A stretch of DNA of 64,000 nucleotides from Erodium maritimum. Lineage: Eukaryota > Streptophyta > Magnoliopsida > Geraniales > Geraniaceae. The translations under genes and the position numbers were made by a program. The notes under the pieces were generated by a model. The model saw nothing but the letters and a program-made list of their open reading frames with translations. It was not told where the DNA came from and did not search any database. Positions within the stretch are counted from its first letter, which is position 1. Each line of letters begins with the position of its first letter. This document shows, in pieces, positions 11,201-22,586 of the stretch. Where the stretch lies: the NCBI GenBank assembly GCA_963921825.1, contig OY997588.1:155683618-155747617 (forward strand), in the 5' to 3' direction.

Positions 11201-12339
11201 CCGGTTCTGACATACTATAGTATGCCGAAAACGGTGAAAAACCGAAAAATCTCATTTTCATTGACCTAACGAACTCGGATTGGCCTAAAAATAGTGGGTA
11301 TGCGTAGATATGCATATTCTCATTCTCCATGCATGTTTTAACGCAATAATAAAAAAATTTCACTTTTTTGCCGGTTCTGACATACATAGTATGCCGAAAA
11401 CGGTGAAAAACCGAAAAATCTCATTTTCATTGACCTAATGAACTCGGATTGGCCTAAAAATAGTGGGTATGCGTAGATATGCATATTCTCATTCTCCATG
11501 CATGTTTAAAACCGATAATAATTTTTTTTCACTTTTTTGCCGGTTCTGACATACATAGTATGCCGAAATCGGTGAAAAACCGAAAAATGTCATTTTCATT
11601 TACCTAACGAACTCGGATTGGTCTAAAAATAGTGACTATGCGTAGATATGCATATTCTCGTTCTCCATGCATGTTTTAAACCGATAATAGTTTTTTTTCA
11701 ATTTTTTATTGCATGCCGAAAACAGTGAAAAACCAGAAAATCTCATTTTCATTGACCTAACGAACTCGGATTGGCCTAAAAATAGTGGGTATGCGTACAT
11801 ATGCATATTTTCATTCTCCATGCATGTTTTAAACCAATAGTAATTTTTTTCAATTTTTGCCGGTTCTGACATACTATAGTATGCCGAAAACGGTGAAAAC
11901 CCGAAAAATATCATTTTCATTGACCTAACGAACTCGGATTGGCCTAAAATTAGTGGGTATGCGTAGATATGCATATTTTCATTCTCCATGCATGTTTTAA
12001 TCGATAATAGTTTTGTTTTCACTTTTTTGCAGGTTCTGACGTACTATATTATGCCGAAATCGGTGAAAAACCAAAAAAATCTCATTTTCATTGACCTAAC
12101 GAACTCAGATTGGCCTAAAAATAGTGGGTATGCGTAGATATTCATATTCTCATTTTCCATGCATGTTTTAAACCGATAATAGTTTTTTCAAAATTTTTGC
12201 CGGTTCTGACATACTATATTATGCCGAAAACGGTGAAAAACCGAAAAATCTCATTTTCATTGACCTAACGAACTCGGATTGGCCTAAAAATAGTGGGTAT
12301 GCGTAGATATGCATATTTTCATTCTCCATGCATGTTTTA

Positions 12340-14195
12340 AACCGATAATAGTTGTGTTTTAACTTCTTTGCCGGTTCTGACGTACTATATTATGCTGAAA
12401 TCGGTGAAAAACCGAAAAATCTCATTTTCATTGACCTAACGAATTCGGATTGGCCTAAAAATAGTGGGTATGCGTAGATATGCATATTCTAATTCTCCAT
12501 GCATGTTTTAAACCGATAATATTTTTTTTGACTTTTTTGCCGGTTCTGACATACTAGTATGGCGAAAACGGTGAAAAACCGAAAAATCTCATTTTCATTG
12601 ACCTAACGAACTCGGATTGGCCTAAAAATAGTGGGTATGCATAGATATACATATTCTCATTCTCCATGCATGTTTTAAACCGATAATAGTTTTTTTTTCA
12701 CTTTTTGCCGGTTCTGACATACTATAGTATGCCGAAATCGGTGAAAAACCGAAAAATCTCATTTTCATTGACCTAACGAACTCGGATTGGCCTAAAACTA
12801 GTGGGTATGCGTAGATATACATATTCTCATTCTCCATGCATGTTTTAAACCGATAATAAATTTTTTCACTTTTTTTCCGTATCTGACATACTATATTATG
12901 CCGAAAATGGTAAAAAACCAAAAAATCTCATTTTCATTGACCTAACGAACTCGGATTGGCATAAAAATAGTAGGTATGCGTAGATATGCATATTCTCATT
13001 CGCCATGCATGTTTTAAACCGATAATAACTTTTTTCACTTTTTTGCCGGTTCTGACATACTATAGTATGCCGAAATCGGTGAAAAACCGAAAAATATCAC
13101 TTTCATTGACCTAACGAACTCGGATTGGCCTAAAAATAGTGGGTATCCGTAGATATGCATATTCTAATTCTCCATGCATGTTTTAAACCGATAATAATTT
13201 TTTTCACTTTTTTGCCGGTTCTGACATACTATAGTATGCCGAAAGCGGTGAAAAACCGAAAAACCTCATTTTCATTGACCTAACGAACTCGGATTGGCCT
13301 AAAAATAGTGGGTATGCGTAGATATGCATATTTTCATTCTCCATGCATGTTTTAAACCGATAATAGTTTTGTTTTCACTTTTTTTCCGGTTCTGACGTAC
13401 TATATTATGCCGAAATCGGTGAAAAACCGAAAAATCTCATTTTCATTGACCTAACGAACTCGGATTGGCCTTAAAATAGTGGGTATGCGTAGATATGCAT
13501 ATTCTAATTCTCCATGCATGTTTTAAACCGATAATATTTTTTTCACTTTTTTGCCGGTTCTGACATACTATAGTATGGCGAAAACGGTGAAAAACCGAAA
13601 AATCTCATTTTCATTGACCTAACGAACTCGGATTGGCCTAAAAATAGTGGATATGTGTAGATATGCATATTTTCATTCTCCATGCATGTTTTAAACCCAT
13701 AATAGTTGTGTTTTAACTTTTTTTCCGGTTCTAACGTACTATATTATGCCGAAATCGGTGAAAAACCGAAAATTCTCATTTTCATTGACCTTACGAACTC
13801 GGATTGGCCTAAAAATAGTGGGTATGCGTAGATATGCATATTATAATTCTCCATGCATGTTTAAACTGATAATATATTTTTTCACTTTTTTGCCGGTTCT
13901 GACATACTATAGTATGGCGAAAACGGTGAAAAACCAAAAAAGCTCATTTTCATTGACCTAACGAACTCGGATTGGCCTAAAAATAGTGGGTATGCATAGA
14001 TATATACATATTCTCATTCTCCATGCATGTTTTAAACCGATAATAGTTTTTTTTTCACTTTTTTCCGGCTCTGACATACTATAGTATGCCGAAATCGGTG
14101 AAAAACCGAAAAATCTCATTTTCATTGACCTAACGAACTCGGATTGGCCTAAAACTAGTGGGTATGCGTAGATATACATATTCTCATTCTCCATG
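12340..14195 (+). repeat. Higher-order repeat, period ~1.35 kb (about 8 monomers)
   Basis: Rare monomer variants recur at a fixed distance. The variant with GTTGTGTTTTAACTT occurs near 12351 and 13703, and the variant with CCTAAAACTAGTGG near 12790 and 14148. This shows amplification in blocks of about eight monomers rather than one at a time. Confidence 0.7.
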
Positions 14196-15474
14196 CATGT
14201 TTTAAACCGATAATAGTTTTGTTTTCACTTTTTTGCCGGTTCTGACGTACTATATTATGCCGAAATCGGTGAAAAACCGAAAAATCTCATGTTAATTGAC
14301 CTAACGAACTCGGATTGGCCTAAAAATAGTGGAAATGCGTAGATATACATATTCTCATTCTCCACGCATGTTTTAAACCGATAATAGTTTTGTTTTCACT
14401 TTTTTTCTGGTTCTGACGTACTATATTATGCCGAAATCGGTGAAAAACCGAAAAATCTCATTTTCATTGACCTAACGAACTCGGACTGGCCTAAAAATAG
14501 TGGGTATGCGTAGATATGCATATTCTCATTCTCCATGCATGTTTTAATCCGGTAATAATTTTTTTCACTTTTTTGCCGGTGCTGACATACTATAGTATGC
14601 CTAAAATGGTTAAAAACCCGAAAAATCTCATTTTCATTGACCTAACGAACTCGGATTGGCCTAAAAATCGTGGGTATGTGTAGATATGCATATTCTCATT
14701 CTCCATGCGTGTTTTAAACCGATAATAATTTTTTTCACTTTTTTGACGGTTCTGACATACTATAGTATGCCGAAATGGGTGAAAAACCGAAAAATCTCAT
14801 TTTCATTGACCTAACGAATTCAGATTGGCATAAAAATAGTGGGTATGAGTAGATATGCATATTCTCATTCTCCATGCATGTTTTAAACCGATAATAATTT
14901 TTTTCACTTTTTTTCCGGTTATGACATACTGTAGTATGCCGAAAACGGTAAAAACCCGAAAAATCTCAATTTTATTGACCTAACGAACTCAGATTGGCCT
15001 AAAAAAAGTGTGTATGCATAGATATACATATTCTCATTCTCCATGCTTGTTTTAAACCGATAATAATTTTTTTCACTTTTTTGCCGGTTCTGACATACTA
15101 TATTATGCCGAAATCGGTGAAAAACCGAAAATTTTCATTTTCATTGACCTAACGAACTCGGGTTGGCCTAAAAATAGTGGGTATGCGTAGATATGCATAT
15201 TTTCATTCTCCATGCATGTTTTAAACCGATAATAGTTTTTTTTCAATTTTTTGCCGGTTCTGACATAGTATGCCGAAATCGGTGAAAAACCAGAAAAATC
15301 TCATTTTCATTGACGCAACGAACTCGGATTGGCCTAAAAATAGTGGGTAGGCTTAGATATACATATTCTAATTCTACATGCATGTTTTAAACTGATAATA
15401 ACTTTTTTCACTTTTTTGCCGGTTCTGACATACTATTTTTTTTTTGATAAGCGAAAAATATTTATTAGGCAAAC

Positions 15475-15494
15475 GTTTTACAAGAAAGTAAAAC
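15475..15494 (-). other. 3'-terminal hairpin of retroposon A
   Basis: Stem GTTTTAC/GTAAAAC (7 bp) with a 6-nt loop, ending about 30 nt from the poly(A). Equivalent hairpins in C (GTTCTA/TAGAAC) and E (GTTTTAAA/TTTAAAAC) keep the pairing with different bases. Confidence 0.7.
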
Positions 15495-15499
15495 GATGC

Positions 15500-15530
15500 G
15501 AGAAAAACAGTCCTTAAAAGGACCTTTTCC
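15500..15530 (-). other. Upstream 3' UTR hairpin of retroposon A
   Basis: In element sense: GAAAA-GGTCC-TTTTAA-GGAC-TG-TTTTTC. A GTCC/GGAC core lies inside a GAAAA/TTTTC outer stem. In B (19201-19224) the core is ATCC/GGAT, a compensated pair change; in D (25491-25513) it is GTCC/GGAT with a G-T pair. Confidence 0.65.
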
Positions 15531-15594
15531 CCCTACCGATACAGGCAAAAACCAAAAACTAAAACAGAACAGAAAGCAAGTACAACCCCTACAC

Positions 15595-17154
15595 CTACTT
15601 CCTATCCGGATTCAAACAAAAGAAACGATTAGAAACCGAAACAGGGGAAACTTCCGATATATCATCCAGCTCGCTATCCATAGCGTCCTCCTCACCATCC
15701 CCTTGTTGCGATGATACAAAACCCGAAGAGAAGGAACCAACCTTTTTTTTCTTCACAAATCTCTTGCTAAAGCTCCACGTACCTTCGTTACTTTGTTTAG
15801 CAATGTCAATAGTGAGACTTCCAGCAGAATCCCCTTTATCAGCTGAAGTTCTGGCTCTCGTCTGATAATAGATGACTGGAGGAGCTGTCTTTGTTAACTG
15901 TCCCTTTTTTGGACGACCCCGCTTCCTTGGAACCTCTGCCGGAATACTGGGTTTGCGCAAAAGAATGTCCTTCCAAATACTGCATTGACACTCGACCAAC
16001 GATGGTTCTTTACCTCGAGGCATGTCAGAGCCCGAGCCCACAGCCGCCACCGGATCCAAATCAGTGTCAATGCGTTTAAAAATGTCGAGCAGCTTCGGCT
16101 CGCTAACCGATGGTTGAGCAGCTGGACGTATACCACAACTCGGCCCAATACCTGCCACACCTCCATCTTCGCCAGGCCCATGTGATCCCTGGCCTACAAA
16201 TGGCCCAAGGCCAGTGCAATCCAGTTCAGCATTGTTTACTCGCGACTGATGTACCAGGCTGGACGTGACGCTGCTCTCACGGGCTTCTGGAGGTTGGGCC
16301 ACTGCATGAGGTTGGGGCCCAAACTCGTCACGATCCAGAACGACACCAACGCCAGCGTTCAACGCTTCTTCTCCGGTAATTTTGCGCGCAGGGATCGAAT
16401 CCACAGTGATTGGAGCTGAATCCCTCAAATCACGCGAAATCGGATCCCTCAGATCACGAGGTGAATCTGAGCTGAGAAAAGACTATTGGCGCGTTACCGG
16501 ACCAGAATCTGTGGCCTCCTTGACCAAAGTCGCCGGAACAGTGATCGGCCGGCGAGCAAGAGCGATGAACCGAACGTATCCGTTGAAAATGAAACCGTTA
16601 TAGGTTTCCACAGCCTGTGCAGCAGTTTCAGAGGACGAAAAAACAACGAAACCAAACCTCTTTCCTCCCTTGTTCAAACGCCTCGGAACAGAGCACGTCG
16701 AGATTTCACCAAAAACTCCAAAGGTTTGACGAACCCATTCCACAGTCGTTTCAAACGGGAGGTTTCGAATATAGATCTCAGTTGAGATTACCTCCCCCAC
16801 AGATGCCGGATTCCGGCGTGCACTCTGGCCTCTTGGCTCCATTGGTGCCGAGTTCTCCTGGGTAGCCGAAATTCCGACCACTTCGTCGAGAATCGTTGCA
16901 GTCGCGCCCTTCGCCACGCTGGAAACTATAAGCTCCTTCTCCACAACCACGTCCGATTGTCTTGTGTCAACCCCGACACCACAAGCAATCACAGTGGCCT
17001 TCACAGACCTGCTCTGTTTCTTAGAACACAGACCTGAACGAACCGGTTCTGCTTCAGCAACATCCGATCGTCTGCGAGACTTGCCAGTACCTCTGCTTGG
17101 TCCCTTCTTTCCCAAAGATAGATCCCCCTTCGTCAAACCAAACCCGACCTTCAA
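15595..17154 (-). pseudogene. RRM/AT-hook ORF1 protein of retroposon A, one in-frame stop
   Basis: One reading frame runs through 17154-15595 with a single TAG at 16485-16483 and no frameshift, about 520 codons. Counting from 17154: a basic N-terminus with GKKGPSRGTGKSRRR; an RRM at about 125-202 (RNP2 IYIRNL, RNP1 KRFGFVVF); a long variable linker; a helix-like LLDIFKRIDTDL; the AT-hook PRKRGRPKKGQ; the tail block IYYQTRARTSADKGD; an acidic stretch; and the C-terminal SNRFFCLNPDRK. RRM ORF1 proteins of plant L1-type LINEs bind element RNA; AT-hooks bind the minor groove of AT-rich DNA. The first codon is TTG, so the true start is uncertain. The frame is probably inactive, though the break is a single codon. 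Confidence 0.85.
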
Positions 17155-19134
17155 ATCCTTTGCTAAACCAGCAACTATGCCACGATACTAGGCATACAGG
17201 GCTAGCAGCGTAGAACCAAAATCTGAGAGAGAAAGGGGGCTCATCATAATTTTACCTCCAATCCCTACTGTACATGAGGTTCTGACATACTATAGTATGC
17301 CGAAAACGGTGAAAAACCGAAAATTCTCATTTTCATTGACCTAACGAACTCGGATTGGCATAAAAATAGTGGGTATGCGTAGATATGCATATTCTCATTC
17401 TCCATGTATGTCTTAACGCAATAATAAATTTTTTTCACTTTTTTGCCGGTTCTGACATACTAAATGCGGAAAACGGTGAAAGACCGAAAAATCTCATTTT
17501 CATTGACCTAACGAACTCAGATTTCCCAAAAAATAGTGGGTATGCGTAGATATGCATATTCTCATTCTCTATGCATATTTTAAACCGATAATAATTTTTT
17601 TCAATTTTTTGCCGGTTTTGACATACTATAATGCCGAAAACGGTGAAAAACTGAAAAATCTCATTTTCATTGACCTAACGAACTCGGATTGGCCTAAAAA
17701 TAGTGAGTATGCGTAGATATGCATATTCTCATTCTCCATGCATGTTTTAAACCGATAATAAATTTTTTCACTTCTTTGCCGGTTCTGACATACTAGTATG
17801 CCGAAAACGGTGAAAAACCGAAAAATCTCATTTTCATTCACGTAACAAACTCGGATTGGCCTAAAAAACAGTGGGTTTGCGTAGATATGCATATTCTCAT
17901 TCTCCATGCATGTTTTAAACCGATAATAATTTTATTTCACTTTTTTGCCGGTTCTGAAATTGGTGAAAAACCAAAAAATCTATTTTTAATTAACCTAACG
18001 AACTCGGATTGGCCTAAAAATAGTGGGTATGGGTAGATATGCATATTCTCATTCTCCATGCATGTTATAACCGATAATAATTTTTTTCCATTTTTTTCCG
18101 GTTCTGACATACTGTATGCTGAAAATGGTGAAAAACCGAAAAATCTCATTTTCATTGACCTAACGAACTCGGATTGGCCTAAAAATAGTGGGTATGCGTA
18201 GATATGCATATTCTCATTCTCCATGCAAGTTTTAACGCGATAATACTTTTTTTTTTTACTTTTTTTGCCGGTTCTGACATACCATATATGCCGAAAACGG
18301 TGAAAAACCGAAAAATCTCATTTTCATTGACCTAACGAACTCGGATTGACATAAAAATAGTGGGTATGCGTAGATATGCATAATCTCATTCTCCATGCAT
18401 GTTTTAACGCAATAATTTTTTTTTCACTTTTTTGCCGATCCTGAAATACTATAGTATGCCGAAATCGGTGAAAAAACGAAAAATCTCATTTTCATTGACC
18501 TAACGAACTCGGATTGGTCTAAAAATAGTGGGTATGCGTAGATATGCATATTCTCATTCTCCATGCATGTTTTAAACCGATAATAATTTTTTTCACTTTT
18601 TTTCCGGTTCTGACATACTATAGCATGCCGAAAACAGTTAAATACCGAAAAATCTCATTTTCATTGACCTAACGAACTCGGATTGGCCTAAAAATAGTGG
18701 GTATGCGTAGATATGCATATTCTCATTCTCCATGCATGTTTTAACGCAATAATAATTTTTTTCACTTTTTTTCCGTTTCCGACATACTATATAGTATGCC
18801 GAAAACGCTGAAAACCCGAAAAATCTCATTTTCATTGACCTAACGAACTCGGATTGGCCTAAAAATAGTGGGTATGCGTAGATATACATATTCTCATTCT
18901 CCATGCATGTTTTAAACCAATAATAGTTTTTTTTTTCACTTTTTTGCCGGTTCTGACATACTATAGTATGCCGAAATCGGTGAAAAACTGAAAAATCTCA
19001 TTTTCATTGACCTAACGAACTCGGATTAGCCTAAAAATAGTTGTTATGCGTAGATATGCATATTCTCATTCTCCATGCATGTTTTAACCCGATAATAATT
19101 TTTTTTCACTTTTTTGCCGGTTCTGACATACTAT

Positions 19135-20567
19135 TTTTTTTTTGATAGGCTAAGAAATTTTATTTGTAAAATGTTCTATAAAGCTATATAACAAAGAAAT
19201 AAAGTATCCAAAAGGATCATTTCCTTAAACCAATACCAGCTCCAAAGAGCAAAATACAAGATAGGAAAAACAAGAAATACAAACGTCTTGCCTACTTCCT
19301 ATCCGGATCAAACAAGTGAACCGGTTTGAAACCTGAACTGGAGTTAAGACATGATCCGAAGTCGGTTCCAAGTACTCCTTGTTCTTCCTGCCCTCAGCGT
19401 CCTTCTTGAACGCCAAAACACAAAGATCAACAAGTCTATGGCCAGCCTTCGAACTGTAACTCCAATTGCCCGTGCTATCTTTTTTAGCGATTTACTAAAA
19501 AACGACCCGTGTCATCCCCTCTATCAACATAGGTCCTGGCTCTTGTCTGATAGACCACGGTTGATATTCTCTTGTCTGAGAATATGCATCCCTTCTTTGG
19601 ACGTCCACGTTTCTTTGGCACCAGTTTTTCCAAGGCTTCCTTCCAAGGACTTCCTTGAAAACCGACTTCCATAAACGGTTCACCATCCCGATGAAGGTTG
19701 TCTAACGCTGGGCCCGAGCTCTTAGAAGCCGAACCAATATCGTTCCCGATACGGGTAAAGACGATGACCAAACTTGGCTCATCGTGGGCAAACAATTGGA
19801 CCTTAGCAGATGGGCTTAGCAAACCAGCCCCATCCAAAGCAGGCCCACCCATGTCTCCTGGATCAGGCCCAACAGGACACAGGCCCATATCAGCACCATC
19901 TCCAAGCCCATTTGGACACCCACGAGATCCATCCTGACATAGTGTCGTCACCGAAAACGCAGGTTTGTCCGAGATTAACGTCGACAGAATTGCAGGAAAT
20001 CGATTCGAAATTGGAAACTCAAAAGATGGGATCCCTTTCGATATCGTGCTCCCTTGAATCACGGAGGTAGCTGCAGAGACGGGTGCGAATGGAACTGGTC
20101 GAGATTGGCTAAAGTCCTCAGGCGGCGACGACGTTGAGAAGGTCACCGGCACGGTCTGACTGGAAACCTCATGGGGGGACCCCTTCCCCTCAACTGACGG
20201 CTGCATCAGAACCCCGGCGCGAGATTCCGGAGCAACTCGCAAAACAGAGCCATTGCTCTGTTTTCCAATTCCAGCTGGATCGATCGCCAGAGACTTCACT
20301 CGCACGTCGTTCCCTTTAGGACACACCATATTGACAACCTCCGTCCAATCAGGAACCGAAGAACCCAGATTGGCGTCAACCTGCAAGAGAGAAACGATGC
20401 TATGTTTCACGATCTCGCCTGGTTCAGTCACCGGAGAATGCAGTCGACGTCGAGAAAATGCCACAAACAAGACGTGGCCCTTCACATTAGCTCCGTTTAA
20501 ACTATTGAAAGCCAGGGACGCAGCAGAGGGAGTCGTTTTGGCGTCTTGGCTTTCACATTCATGTTTT
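19135..20567 (-). mobile_element. Retroposon B: 5'-truncated copy at the same satellite site
   Basis: A 1.43-kb insertion flanked by the same 16-bp satellite duplication as element A, GGTTCTGACATACTAT (19119-19134 and 20568-20583). It is truncated inside the RRM: its coding part begins around DAKTTPSAASLAF and keeps the last RRM strands (GHVLFVAFSRRR). The frame continues to 19484 with LVIVFTRIGNDI, PKKRGRPKKG and VVYQTRART. It then shifts frame and ends near 19300 with SNRFTCL. Satellite sequence upstream is open in the same frame, so a chimeric 403-codon frame exists, but this is incidental. The 5' truncation, poly(A) and target duplication are typical of target-primed reverse transcription. 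Its protein tail is of the B/C/E type. Confidence 0.9.
19173..19192 (-). other. 3'-terminal hairpin of retroposon B
   Basis: GTTCTATA pairs with TATATAAC with one mismatch around a 4-nt loop, in the same position as the hairpins of A, C and E. Confidence 0.5.
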
Positions 20568-22580
20568 GGTTCTGACATACTATAGTATGCCGAAATCGGT
20601 GAAAAACCGAAAAATCTCATTTTCATTGACCTAACAAACTCGGATTGGCCTAAAAATAGTGGGTATGCGTAAATATGCATATTCTCATTCTCCATGAATG
20701 TTTTAAACCGATAATAATCTTTTTCACTTTTTCGCCGGTTCTGACATACTATGCCGAAAACGGTGAAAAACCGAAAAATCTCATTTTCATTAACCTACCG
20801 AACTCGGATTGGCCTAAAAATAGTGGGTATGCGTAGATATGCATATTCTCATTCTCCATGCATGTTTTAACCCGAAAATAATTTTTTTCACTTTTTTTTT
20901 CCGGTTCTGACATACTATAGTATGCTGAAATCGGTGAAAAACCGAAATATCTCATTTTCATTGACCTAACGAACTCGGATTTTCTTAAAAATAGTGGGTA
21001 TGCGTAGATATGCATAATCTCATTCTCCATGCATGTTTTAACCCGATAATAAAGTTTTTCATTTTTTTGCAGGTTCTGACATACTATAGTATGCCGAAAA
21101 CGGTGAAAAACCGAAAAATCTTTTTTTCATTGACCTAACAAACTCGAAATGACCTAAAAATAGTGGGTATGCTTAGATATGCATATTCTAATTCTCCATG
21201 CATGTTTTAACCCGATAATAATTTTTTTTCACTTTTTGCCGATTCTGACATACTATAGTATGCCGAAATCGGTGGAAAACCCAAAAATCTCATTTTTCTT
21301 GACCTAACAAACTCGGATTGGCCTAAAAATAGTGGGTATGCGTAGATATGCATATTCTAATTCTCCATGCATGTTTTGACAAGATAATACTTTTTTTCAC
21401 TTTTTTGCCGGTTCTGGCATACTATAGTATGCCGAAAACGGTGAAAAACCGAAAAATCTCATTTTCATTTACCTAACGAACTACGATTGGGCTAAAAATA
21501 GTGGGTATGCGTAGATATGCATAATCTCATTCTCCATCATGTTTTAACCCGATAGTAATTTTTTTTCACTTTTTTTCCGGTTCTGACATACTATAATATG
21601 CTGAAAACGGTGAAAAACCGAAGTCTTTTTTTCATTGACCTAACAAACTCGGAATGACCTAAAAATAGTGGGTATGATTAGATATGCATATTCTCATTGT
21701 CCATGCATGTTTTAACCCGATAATAATTAGTTTTCAGTTTTTTGCCGGTTCTGACATACTATAGGATGCCGAAATCGGTGAAAAATCGAAAAATCTCATT
21801 TTAATTGACCTAACGAACTCGGATTGGCCTAAAAATAGTGGGTATGTGTAGATATGCATATTCTCATTCTGCATAAATGTTTTAAACCGATAATAAAAAT
21901 TTTCACTTTTTTTCCGGTTCTGACATACTATAGTATGCCGAAAACGGTGAAAAACCGAAAAATCTTTTTTTCATTGACCTAACAAACTCGGAATGACCTA
22001 AAATAGTGGGTATGCGTAGATATGCCTATTCTCATTAGCCATGGATGTTTTAACCAGATAATAAGTTTTTTCACTTTTTTCCCGGAGTATGCCGCAAACG
22101 GTGAAAAACCGAAAAATCTCATTTTCATTAACCTAACGAATTCGGATTGGCCTAAAAATAGTGGGTATTCGTACATATACATATTCTCATTCTCCATGCA
22201 TGTTTTAACCCGATAATAATTTTTTTTCAAATTTTTTTCCGGTTCTTACATACTATATATAGTATGACGAAACCGGTGAAAAACCGAAAAATTTCATTTT
22301 CATTAACCTAATGAAATCTGATTGGCCTAAAAATAGTGGTTATGCGTAGATATGCATATTCTCATTCTCCATGCATGTTTTAAAACGATAATAATTTTTT
22401 TCACTTTTTTGCCGGTTCTGACAAACTATAGTATGCCGAAAACAGTGAAAAACCGAAAAATCTATTTTTCATTGACCTAACAAACTCGGAATGAACTAAA
22501 AATAGTGGGTATGCGTAGATATACATATTCTAATTCTCCATGCATGTTTCAACCCGATAATAATTTTTTTCACTTTTTTG

Positions 22581-22586
22581 CCGGTT
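22581..22586. other. Satellite orientation switch (inversion junction)
   Basis: The left monomer reads ...CACTTTTTTGCCGG and the next reads TTTTTCACCGTTTTCGGCAT, which is the reverse complement of the monomer's A-tract region. Both share CCGGTT at the joint, a microhomology of about 6 bp. From here to 42863 all monomers run in the opposite direction. Confidence 0.9.

Larger units (their letters stand above)
15437..17277 (-). mobile_element. Retroposon A: full-length ORF1-only element in the satellite
   Basis: A 1.84-kb insertion on the minus strand, flanked by a perfect 16-bp target duplication, GGTTCTGACATACTAT (15421-15436 and 17278-17293), which is satellite sequence. It has a poly(A) (T-run 15436-15445 on the plus strand), the terminal motif TTTTCGCTTATC, two 3' UTR hairpins and one long ORF1-like frame. 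The stop codon is followed by only about 150 bp of 3' UTR, leaving no room for endonuclease or reverse transcriptase. It is therefore a non-autonomous element resembling a half-LINE. By the protein tail (SFSKR, CLNPDRK) it belongs with D and F. Confidence 0.92.
8479..22585 (+). repeat. Satellite array, left block (forward monomers)
   Basis: Tandem monomers of about 169 bp (range about 140-175). Taken from GTTCTGACATACTATAG, each contains A-tracts spaced 8-10 bp apart (CCGAAAACGG, TGAAAAACC, GAAAAATC), then ATTGACCTAACGAACTCGG, AGTGGGTATGCGTAGATATG, CTCCATGCATGTTTTAAACC and a T-rich end with CACTTTTTTGCCG. It holds three perfect palindromes: CATACTATAGTATG, ATATGCATAT and CATGCATG. Monomer length near a nucleosome repeat, AT-richness and dyads are typical of plant centromeric or heterochromatic satellites. 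It is interrupted by retroposons A (15437-17277) and B (19135-20567). Open frames within it are by-products of the repeat. Confidence 0.97.

Noticed and set aside
19484-20695. 403-codon frame taken as a gene of its own
   Set aside because: Its first 40 codons are satellite, and its end is a frameshift in truncated retroposon B. The openness across the joint is chance.
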